From positions 620,001 through 684,000 of the forward strand of contig NZ_FNTZ01000001.1 in the NCBI RefSeq assembly GCF_900105555.1: a stretch of 64,000 bases of DNA, written 5' to 3'. The translations under genes were made by a program, and so were the position numbers. Below the pieces are notes generated by a model. The model worked only from the letters and a program-made list of their open reading frames with translations. It was not told the origin of the DNA and ran no database searches. Of the stretch, positions 10,095-17,101 are shown piece by piece. How positions within the stretch are numbered: the stretch's first letter is position 1; each line of letters starts with the position of its first letter. The DNA comes from Pseudomonas coleopterorum. Its GTDB lineage: Bacteria; Pseudomonadota; Gammaproteobacteria; Pseudomonadales; Pseudomonadaceae.

Positions 10095-11389
10095 TGTTTC
10101 GAAAGTTCCAGAGTTTTCTGAAGGTGGCGGTGGTACACGCCTAAATTATGAAATCCGCGTCTTTTGTTTCGATTGCTGGCTCGAAAGATAATAGTTTCGA
10201 TACCGACTGACTGACAAATCGAACATTGGCATTTTTGCCACGGTTTATCTCTCAGTGTGGGTGAGATTAGTCGGACATGCTTGGTGATTTCTTTTTCCAT
10301 TTCTATTGGTGATAATATTGTGCCGGATAGAGTCAGTCGGAGATAGTCTACTAGTACGGCTAAGGTAGAATCAAAGTCGAGAAGATTTTTATCGTAGTCG
10401 CGGATCGCTAGCAGCGCCGCTTTTTCTTTGATTTGTAACTCTTCTGCGCTCAAAGTGCCTTTTTTAATTCCTTGCATTAGGCGTGGATTTTCAATTGCCT
10501 GAGGAATACGGATGGCAGTGTAATAATCCAGTTTGGTTGTATTGTTGCCCATGTAATAATTACACTTTGCATCTTTAAATGCGCGTATAAGGGGGGAGGT
10601 TGAGTCAAAGCTGGTAATGCCATATCCAGTGAACTCATGGATGTTCTCTGCTTTAGCAAAACCCAGCAGATGAATGTTTGTCTCGGGCTTGAGGACCGCT
10701 CGAAGCTCTTTTAGAACCTCATGGATTTGATCGACTTTCAAAGGTACTAGACCTCCGATCGCCAAGTAGCGATAACCCATGTCTTCGAGTTGTTTTGCAG
10801 CGTTCGCCATGCTTTGAGGAGACCAACCCTGTACCGCTCCAAGAGGTTCGAAAGGCCATTCCGCCTCCTTCACTAAACGTAGAAACTCTTGTGCATTTTT
10901 GAGCGTAATTTCGTACCGAAACAACACATCCTCCGACTGGCTCAGCGCTGGCGGATTGCTGGAGTCACAGTTGAATATGATGTGGTCTGGCGAGCAGCCA
11001 TGGGTGAATCCCGCATCCGAGTAGAACTCTACTACTTCGCTTGGGCTATACGCAGGGGTAGGGTGTTCTACATAGGCAAAAGCCCCGCAGTCCCCTAGGA
11101 CCATCGTGTCTTTGAACTGAATGCCATCGAGTCGTAGAAATTTGCGCGCGCCTTCTCTGAGGAAGCGGTGCTGCTCGGAAGTCGAGTACCGAACCTTTGA
11201 ATTAGCGACACCATTTGCAGGTCGCACTGCGCTCATCGAGACCAATAACCCATCGTAAGGGACGGGCGTCATCATTTCGTGCGCATACTGGTCATCCCAG
11301 TATCTCTTTCGGCCTGGCGCATTTCGATCGTTGATGAAATCGTAGTCCGGGTCTACGTAGTCTTGGGTGTCGGCGTATAAAAATTTCAT
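10091..11389 (-). CDS. dpdA: DpdA, DNA-guanine transglycosylase (TGT-like)
   Basis: Exchanges guanine in DNA for a 7-deazaguanine, normally preQ0. The 432-residue protein has the TGT-like core: GDCGAF with D100 (general acid/base position), IGGLVPLK at 211-218 in the base-binding loop region, and FDST with D262 at the nucleophile position. The structural zinc site is complete: C387-x-C389-x2-C392 and H414 in an HN motif. Assigning the roles follows tRNA-TGT by motif order and is inference. The protein differs from tRNA-TGT at the N-terminus, as expected for DpdA. It overlaps its neighbours by 4 bp on both sides, each a DGQHR gene. Codon use is more AT-rich than in the core genes. Confidence 0.88.
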   Translation of the reverse strand: MKFLYADTQDYVDPDYDFINDRNAPGRKRYWDDQYAHEMMTPVPYDGLLVSMSAVRPANGVANSKVRYSTSEQHRFLREGARKFLRLDGIQFKDTMVLGDCGAFAYVEHPTPAYSPSEVVEFYSDAGFTHGCSPDHIIFNCDSSNPPALSQSEDVLFRYEITLKNAQEFLRLVKEAEWPFEPLGAVQGWSPQSMANAAKQLEDMGYRYLAIGGLVPLKVDQIHEVLKELRAVLKPETNIHLLGFAKAENIHEFTGYGITSFDSTSPLIRAFKDAKCNYYMGNNTTKLDYYTAIRIPQAIENPRLMQGIKKGTLSAEELQIKEKAALLAIRDYDKNLLDFDSTLAVLVDYLRLTLSGTILSPIEMEKEITKHVRLISPTLRDKPWQKCQCSICQSVGIETIIFRASNRNKRRGFHNLGVYHRHLQKTLELSKQ

Positions 11390-12507
11390 TGGTGAGTGCT
11401 GGTCATGTAGAGGCGGATCAAGGTTTCTTGCAGTGCCTTGATATCTTGAGGGGTGCTTTGGATTTCATTCCACTGGACATTAATCATCGGCCACTGACCT
11501 GTTGTCCATGCGCAGTAAGGAGCTACTTTGGCCAGTTCTTGTAGCACTGCTTCGTAGGTTTCGCGCTGACCACCGATTTTGGCGTAGATCCGATCCATAA
11601 GCACTCCCATGGCGATGATCCCCGCTGAGTGCATGAGTCGACTGCTCTTGGATTCAAGTGCCCACGCCTCTGGAAACGTATCACGCACTGCTCGCCAGAA
11701 GGTCGTTAGTAGGTTGTACATGGACTCAACGTTCGCCGCACCATCGGTGCTGGAGGTGTATGGAGCCAACGCTCCCAACGGATTACTGATGCTATGACGG
11801 ATCATTGTTATTACAGCTGTGTCAGTGATCACTGCTTTGCTATTTTGCTCGGACGACCGCTTTATGAGTTTGTGGAAAGGGGAGTTGGGATCGCGGCTAA
11901 GAAGCCCGCACAACTCAGCTGGTGCCTTGCGAGCACTCAGTTCGCGGGGCAAAAGGATGCTGCCTGTCTCCGGCAGTAGTTCGTTGATCAGTCGAGTGGG
12001 CAAGGGTTTGGCCTTGTTGACCAAAATGAACTGCTCGCGCTGAGTGGTCAGGCTGTCGGACACAAAGCCGATCACTGGTACAGGAAGATCCGAGTTAGCC
12101 GCTTTCGCCAACGCCAATGAGCGCTGTTGCCCGTCTACGATCCAGGCAGATCTCATTCCTTCCTCCCTGATAGGGATCGTTAGCGTACCCGCTTGCGAAA
12201 GCCCCGCATCACCAGTCGGCTTGCTTCCGCGTGCTGCAACAAAACGCAGGTCTGGAGACAGCGCTAAGATAATTGCATTGGGGAAAAGTACATTTCCCTG
12301 ATTGAGGTACTCGGTGATCCCTTTGACATGACTCTTAATCTCGGGGCGCTGAAAACCCTTGAGGGGGCTGCTGTCTTCGCGCGACAGGCGGCTGATGTCG
12401 GCAATTCGGACGAGGTCAGATCCCCTGATGAATAACGCATACACATCAAGGTTGTCGCCTTGAGTGGTGCGTAGTGCACGCACCACAATCGCATCTTCGC
12501 TCGTCAT
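11386..12507 (-). CDS. DGQHR-domain protein 2, DpdB/DndB-like
   Basis: A 373-residue DndB/DGQHR-family protein with GFQR at 51-54 and DGQQR at 125-129; LVNKAKPLPTRLINELLPE corresponds to the conserved LVNN...PLPKSL...ELLP block of the other two copies. It is the most diverged of three paralogues and has an insertion of about 15 residues before the DGQQR motif. The start is ATG 12507, overlapping the stop of the preceding gene; an upstream in-frame ATG at 12576 would overlap that gene by 73 bp. Located between the dpdC candidate and dpdA, it is the other DpdB candidate. Confidence 0.68.
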   Translation of the reverse strand: MTSEDAIVVRALRTTQGDNLDVYALFIRGSDLVRIADISRLSREDSSPLKGFQRPEIKSHVKGITEYLNQGNVLFPNAIILALSPDLRFVAARGSKPTGDAGLSQAGTLTIPIREEGMRSAWIVDGQQRSLALAKAANSDLPVPVIGFVSDSLTTQREQFILVNKAKPLPTRLINELLPETGSILLPRELSARKAPAELCGLLSRDPNSPFHKLIKRSSEQNSKAVITDTAVITMIRHSISNPLGALAPYTSSTDGAANVESMYNLLTTFWRAVRDTFPEAWALESKSSRLMHSAGIIAMGVLMDRIYAKIGGQRETYEAVLQELAKVAPYCAWTTGQWPMINVQWNEIQSTPQDIKALQETLIRLYMTSTHQ

Positions 12508-13439
12508 GCTTTGCTCTCTACGCTGTCTTGACCTTTGATGTCCTGCCAGATCCTCCGAAAGCGCGATTGCTCGCACGACACCATGGCGTCGTCCCTCAAG
12601 TAGCGTAACAATCGGGTGGAACTGCCTTGGTAGTCAGCCCACACACACTCAAGCATGTAGGCAATTTCACTGTCCGATGCGCGCCGCCGGATGGTCGTTT
12701 TAGCTAGTGATAAAAGATCCATCGCCGCGCTGACGCTCTTTCGAGCGATCTCAGCAGGAGCACTCGACAGTTCAAGAATCTCAATGAAATGACGCAGGGC
12801 TCTCTGGGGGAAATCGTTGCGAGTGCCCGGTAGTGTTGAGGTTTCAAGGCGTTCGTCATAGGGCATCGCGATGCGTCGTAAATGGCTGGGAAGCATCTCG
12901 ATGCCCGGGCGCGAGGTGAATATTCTGAGCTTATCGATCTGCGTGTTCCTGATTTTTCCGAGGTCTTCGCCGATCAGCTGCACATAGTTTGAAGAGAGGG
13001 CAATGAGCACCAAGTCGATGTCGGGTTGGCTGACAAGATCCGCGAGGGCGCCTCCCTTTGATTGGGTGACATTCACGGCTTCCCACCAATCTGATGCGCA
13101 CACACCCAATTTTTCGAGATGTGGGATGATAGAATTCGGATCCTGAGCCACCGTCAGGTTGTACGGTGGACATCTCCGATCGCCTTCAATCAACCCTAAG
13201 CCGGTCGACGCAAACATTAGCTTCGCGTCCAACTTCGTTGCTACGCGCCTCGCGTCAGAAACGCTTCTGCCCACGTAGAGTGAAGATGCCATCAGAGTGG
13301 TGGGACGTTCGTCTATTTGCCCCTTCCACGCCTTTGCCATAGCTGCAATCGATGAATAACACTCGTCCTTCAGCACCACCGGCGGCAGGCCGTCGAGACG
13401 TTTTCGATTGGTGCAGTTGGTGATGATTACGGTTTTCAT
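12504..13439 (-). CDS. dpdC: DpdC candidate (CTNRK motif, YaaA/DUF6884-like)
   Basis: A 311-residue protein, first in the modification operon. The N-terminus has a beta strand ending in CTNRK (C9-K13), later SLYVGRSVSDARR and a glycine-rich FASTGLGLIEGD followed by PPYNLTV; this pattern resembles the YaaA/DUF6884-type fold. In Salmonella, DpdC converts inserted preQ0 to 7-amido-7-deazaguanine, and it is encoded with dpdA and dpdB. The name therefore rests mainly on position and could be wrong. The C-terminal third (about 205-311) is helical and may bind nucleic acid. It ends in an ATGA overlap with the DGQHR gene. Confidence 0.45.
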   Translation of the reverse strand: MKTVIITNCTNRKRLDGLPPVVLKDECYSSIAAMAKAWKGQIDERPTTLMASSLYVGRSVSDARRVATKLDAKLMFASTGLGLIEGDRRCPPYNLTVAQDPNSIIPHLEKLGVCASDWWEAVNVTQSKGGALADLVSQPDIDLVLIALSSNYVQLIGEDLGKIRNTQIDKLRIFTSRPGIEMLPSHLRRIAMPYDERLETSTLPGTRNDFPQRALRHFIEILELSSAPAEIARKSVSAAMDLLSLAKTTIRRRASDSEIAYMLECVWADYQGSSTRLLRYLRDDAMVSCEQSRFRRIWQDIKGQDSVESKA

Positions 13440-13603
13440 GGGAAAACTGCAGACCTATTTTGACGGGTTTCGCATTTATCTGATGCTGACAATCTACCAT
13501 TTAATAACTGTATGGGCCAATGCGCTTGAGCTAGTTTTTATGCGGAAGGGTTGGTATAAGAGCCTCAATACTGCTGCTATCCCTCTTTCTGGGGGGGCGC
13601 TCG
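13440..13603. promoter_or_regulatory. Divergent control region between the two dpd transcription units
   Basis: About 160 AT-rich bases separate the start of the leftward modification operon from the rightward DGQHR gene, so promoters for both should lie here. I see no convincing -35/-10 pair or long palindrome. Because DndB-family proteins of phosphorothioation systems can repress their own operons, this is the likely place for an operator. Confidence 0.4.
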
Positions 13604-14674
13604 ATGGAGGAAGACCCATTGCTTAAGTTCAGCGCAATCAAGGCGTTACAGAGCCCAACCCACCAAGTGGTGTCGTTTGCGGCTACTGTTGAGCAGATTT
13701 TGACGATCGCTAGCATCGACCGAGTCAATCGTGATGATCGTGGCGCCCTTCATGGCTTTCAGCGGCCACAGGTGTCCAAGCACATACGAGAGATCCGCGA
13801 CTACCTCTCCCGTCCCGATGCGGTAATGCCCAATGCTGTGGTGTTAGCGTTTACCAATGGAGTCCGAGTGGTGGATGGAGATGGACCCTATGCAGAAATT
13901 GAGGTGGATATTTCATCTGGCCCTCCTGGGTTCGTTGTGGATGGTCAGCAGCGCCTATCTGCGTTAGCTGGGCTCGAGGGGAGTTCGTTCCAGCTACTGG
14001 TGTCTGCTCTTGTGTGTGAAAATCAGGATGAGCTTCGTCGACAATTCATTCTTGTCAACAACACCAGTCCATTACCGAAGTCGCTGGTATATGAACTGCT
14101 CCCGTCTGTCAGCGGCCTTCCATTCAGAATGACTTCCCGCGCCCGCGCAGCCCGCATCGTGGAAATGCTGAATTATGACGATCGATCTTCTTTGCAAGGT
14201 CAGATTAAGCAGCATACCAATCCCTTAGGAGTCATCGGCGATACGTCGCTCCAAAAACTGGTAATGAACTCCCTATCAGACGGTTACTGTCGGGAGGTGA
14301 TTGAGTTGCCGGGAGGTGAAGATCGATGTTTCTTGGCCATCAGTGAGTTTTTCCAGGCGGTTCAGGAGGTGTTTGGAAATGCTTGGCATGGTCATACACC
14401 TAAAAGTTCTCGTCTAGTACATAGCGCAGGGATTATTTCCATGGGGTTTGTTATGGAACAGTTATGTGCTACAGGAGCGCCACTGGCCCCAGTATTCAAG
14501 TTAGGCCTGAGAAAGCTACAAGGATATACAGCTTGGACGCTCGGTTCGGGAGAGTGGTCCTTTAAAACAGGCAGCCGGCCATGGAATGGCGTTCAGAATT
14601 TACATGGTGATATTCATCTTTTAACTGATCATTTGACCAGGGTAGTTCGAAGGTCGGAACTCGTACCTAGCTAA
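13604..14674 (+). CDS. DGQHR-domain protein 3, DpdB/DndB-like, divergent
   Basis: A 356-residue DndB/DGQHR-family protein, GFQR at 51-54 and DGQQR at 113-117. It is clearly the sister of the protein at 9039-10094. The ATG at 13604 follows a run of G. A TTG at 13619 is an alternative start: it has GGAGG 8 bp upstream and its N-terminus aligns residue by residue with the sister protein. It is transcribed away from the modification operon and followed, 31 bp later, by a small unknown gene. It could be an operon regulator, a second insertion factor or part of self/non-self discrimination; the sequence does not decide. Confidence 0.68.
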   Translation: MEEDPLLKFSAIKALQSPTHQVVSFAATVEQILTIASIDRVNRDDRGALHGFQRPQVSKHIREIRDYLSRPDAVMPNAVVLAFTNGVRVVDGDGPYAEIEVDISSGPPGFVVDGQQRLSALAGLEGSSFQLLVSALVCENQDELRRQFILVNNTSPLPKSLVYELLPSVSGLPFRMTSRARAARIVEMLNYDDRSSLQGQIKQHTNPLGVIGDTSLQKLVMNSLSDGYCREVIELPGGEDRCFLAISEFFQAVQEVFGNAWHGHTPKSSRLVHSAGIISMGFVMEQLCATGAPLAPVFKLGLRKLQGYTAWTLGSGEWSFKTGSRPWNGVQNLHGDIHLLTDHLTRVVRRSELVPS

Positions 14675-14705
14675 CTGGGCTAATTACTAATATTTAGGAG
14701 GCAAT

Positions 14706-15143
14706 ATGCCTACTTTGGTTTCATCGAATCTGTCTCCAGCCCTGGCCAGCGACGCCAGTGTAAAAGAGTTCTCAGAAGTCATTCTTCATCTATCCATGGC
14801 TTTTCAGGAGGCATTGAGGAGGCTTGCAGGGCAGGACGAAGCTTTCCCTTCTGAAGGGTATGGCATGCTGACTGAAGCCTACGGTTTGCGGACGCGTGCG
14901 AATATTCTCTATCTGACGCCATCTACCCATGTGGTGCACGAATTAAGCTTTTCCCAAACTGCTATGTTGGAGAAATTTGAAGAAATATTAAATTTCCTGA
15001 ATAATGTCGCCGATTTGCGCACTGTTAACTCCATTCTGGTTTCCGTAATCACCATTGCATCAGCACTGGGTGAAGGACGAGCCATGGTTGTAGAGTTTTT
15101 GTTTGAAACGCTATGCATCGATCTTGAGTCTTGGAAGGTTTAG
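14706..15143 (+). CDS. Small unknown protein in the dpd island
   Basis: A 145-residue acidic, mostly helical protein that I do not recognise. It has an excellent ribosome site (TAGGAGG, 5 bp before ATG 14706) and follows DGQHR protein 3 by 31 bp, so the two are probably co-transcribed. No cysteine pair, zinc motif, nucleotide-binding loop, signal peptide or clear helix-turn-helix is visible; the region around residues 85-135 could form a long amphipathic helical bundle. A T-rich stretch, but no hairpin, follows the stop. It may be a partner or regulator of the adjacent DGQHR protein; that is inference from context only. Confidence 0.6.
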   Translation: MPTLVSSNLSPALASDASVKEFSEVILHLSMAFQEALRRLAGQDEAFPSEGYGMLTEAYGLRTRANILYLTPSTHVVHELSFSQTAMLEKFEEILNFLNNVADLRTVNSILVSVITIASALGEGRAMVVEFLFETLCIDLESWKV

Positions 15144-15189
15144 TCTAGCTGTTTTTTTTTGCCTGAGATACGGAAAGAATTAGTGTAGA

Positions 15190-15966
15190 TTTTGAAAGTT
15201 CGTTTTTGAGGCCGTTCGGCGACTGCCCATCCGGTGGTCGCCGGCTCAGCTTGGCGAGTGATCGTGTGTTGTCATTCGATCAGGCAGCGAGTCGCGCGCT
15301 TGATGCTATCGTTCGCGATTCCCATCATGACCTCAGGCAGTTCCTCAGGTGACAGCGCGGCCATGTTCTCTTTCTGTGGCTTCTTGAACACTGCTCGAAT
15401 TCTATTGGGGAGGGGGCGAGGAATATCGCTCCCGAGTTTACCCCGTAAGTCATGATCTCGTTGAGCCGTTGGCACAGTCGCTTCACTGTCTCGAGGCTGC
15501 CTTTGGCCTCGATTGGGCCAAGCAGTTCGATGACCATCGGTGCGCTGATTTTTGAGAGCGGCGTAGTTTTCAGGTCTGGAAATACATGCAGCGTAAGCGA
15601 TCGCCAAATGTCTTCGGCGTACGCCGGCGTAACGGAGTCCTTCTTCAGCTGTCTCCGCTCGTTTGGCTTCGTCCTGTGCATTGCGTTGTACCTTGGGATC
15701 AATGCCTTGTGCAAGCAGCACGCGCGCTTCCACCACTTTCTTCTTTGCATTCGCCAGCGAGAGCTCTGGGTACGTGCCCAGCCCCATATTGATACGGTTT
15801 TTGGTTACCAGCTCGCGGTAGTTGAAGTTCCACAGCATTGAGCCATTGCTCCCGATTCGGAGCTGAAGCCGTCGCCATCGTTGAGCACGTAATCTTTGTC
15901 TTTTGCCTTGACTACCTTGACTGCCTTGAGCTGGCGGTCGGAGAGGCGAAGGGCTGGAGCAGGCAT
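15190..15966 (-). pseudogene. Decayed P4-type tyrosine integrase of the island
   Basis: Remnant of a phage-P4-family site-specific integrase. Reading from ATG 15966, the arm-binding domain (LSDRQLKAVK, then LRIGSNGSMLWNFNY, MGLGTYPELSLANAK) changes frame at about 15866. The core-binding domain (AEDIWRSLTLHVFPDLK, SAPMVIELLGPIEAKG) is in another frame from about 15625, and a third change near 15420 leads to MAALSPEELPEVM. A stop at 15272-15274 replaces the Trp expected after CLIE. The catalytic domain beyond a degenerate TRQAE is absent, so the gene cannot be active. It starts 175 bp from ssrA and points away from it, as expected for an integrase that used the tmRNA 3' end as target. Confidence 0.82.
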
Positions 15967-16103
15967 GAGAGCTTCCTCTTACACTGATTTGGTATTCCAA
16001 AAAATAGCACTGAATGCCTTGGAATACCCAAACGGATGGAACTCAAAACACCTCTGCGGAGCCCATTAGCCCTTAAACCCTTGATTTCGCTGGATTTCAG
16101 GCA

Positions 16104-16129
16104 CAAAAAAAGACGCCCTAAGACGTCTT
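16104..16129 (-). terminator. Intrinsic terminator of ssrA
   Basis: On the - strand AAGACG pairs with CGTCTT and is followed by seven T, 13 bp past the tmRNA CCA end. If integration occurred within the tmRNA 3' end, this terminator is island DNA that restored ssrA termination. Confidence 0.7.
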
Positions 16130-16141
16130 CTCCTGCAGATT

Positions 16142-16185
16142 TGGTGGAGCCGGGGGGATTTGAACCCCCGTCCGCCAGTACTCCG
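16142..16185. other. Probable island attachment site in the ssrA 3' end
   Basis: The tmRNA 3' end is a standard target for P4-type integrases and the decayed integrase lies next to it. The 3' end is intact, so an exact copy (direct repeat) would be expected at the far end of the island, left of this window. I see no second copy inside the window. Confidence 0.5.
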
Positions 16186-16534
16186 CTGTCGGTACTACAT
16201 GCTTAGCCGTGTCTACTGAGTTAATCCGCAGCCGCCCGACTGGCAGGGTGCATTGGACGAGCTGTGTAAGTTTTAGTCGCTTTGCCCACAGCGTGCTACA
16301 CGACGATCCTGTTCTGCGTGACGATCACTTTGGGTTTACAGGCATCCCCTGATGATCGCTGGCACCGAAGTAGCCAGAAGAGCGGCTCAGCTACCGTTAG
16401 GCAGCGAGAGCTTGGCCCTCGTAGGTTTCGTCGTTGGCAACTATAGAAAGTTGCAACAGTGGATTTACGACTTCTGTTACCAAGTCGGCATGCACCTAAA
16501 GTTTCGCAACCGGCGTCGAATCCTAATCGGCCCC
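16142..16534 (-). ncRNA. ssrA: tmRNA
   Basis: Transfer-messenger RNA that rescues stalled ribosomes together with SmpB. The 5' GGGGCCG pairs with 3' CGGCTCC followed by encoded ACCA, closing a 7-bp acceptor stem with one G-U pair. The tRNA-like T arm (GGTTCAAATCC) lies just inside the 3' end. The tag frame on the - strand runs from the resume codon at 16438 to the TAA at 16397 and encodes ANDETYEGQALAA. Length is 393 nt, normal for the genus. Its 3' end is the boundary of the dpd island. Confidence 0.95.
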
Positions 16535-16612
16535 AACCCCTGCGGTTAGGCAGGGGAGACGTAGTCTACGTCATTTCGCGGCGTCAGGCCAACCCTATGG
16601 TTGGCTTGGCGG

Positions 16613-16885
16613 TCAACCTTTGCTTTTCTGAGCATCCATCAGGATGTTCATGGCATCGGTGGAGTGCGAGATGCAGGCTTTTTCGTCCTTGGCAGCGTGG
16701 GCGGCCATGGCTGCTTTGTAGGCGTCGTCGTATTGGCTCTTGGCAGGGTCGCCCAGTTGCATGGAAGTGGTCTTGGCGTCGTTCAGCTTCTGCATGTTGA
16801 CGGCGCACAGGTCTTCAGCTGCGAACACAGGGGATGCTATCAGGGCGGAGGCTACGATCAGGCCGGACAGATAGGTACGCTTCAT
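16613..16885 (-). CDS. Small exported protein of unknown function
   Basis: A 90-residue protein starting at ATG 16885 with AAGGAG 8 bp upstream. Residues 1-22 form a typical Sec signal peptide ending SPVFA-A, so the mature protein of about 68 residues should be periplasmic. It has two cysteines (in LCAVN and ACISH) that could form a disulfide and an alanine- and lysine-rich helical body. An inverted repeat GCCAACC/GGTTGGC lies just past the stop (16587-16606). No homologous function is known to me. It is monocistronic between ssrA and lldP. Confidence 0.75.
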   Translation of the reverse strand: MKRTYLSGLIVASALIASPVFAAEDLCAVNMQKLNDAKTTSMQLGDPAKSQYDDAYKAAMAAHAAKDEKACISHSTDAMNILMDAQKSKG

Positions 16886-17045
16886 AAGAATCTCCTTACT
16901 CAAGGTGGACTCGGCGCTCCTCGGTAGGATCGGCGTCCGCAGTCAGAAATAGCCCGATTGCTTGCGGGCCTGATGAATGGACTTCGCGCCAATGCAGGGG
17001 TTCTACGCAAAACGTGTGCGGATGTAAAAAAATTCATAAGGCACC

Positions 17046-17070
17046 AAAAGGGGGCATGTTAGCCCCCAGG
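17046..17070 (-). terminator. Intrinsic terminator of lldP
   Basis: GGGGGC/GCCCCC stem with a 6-nt loop followed by TTTT on the - strand, about 30 bp past the lldP stop. It shows that no lldD gene is co-transcribed behind lldP here. Confidence 0.8.
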
Positions 17071-17101
17071 TTTGGTGTGATAGACGTAGATCGGCTGCCG
17101 A

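Noticed and set aside
15452..15841. 129-codon + strand ORF opposite the integrase
   Set aside because: Antisense to the decayed integrase; no homology recognised.
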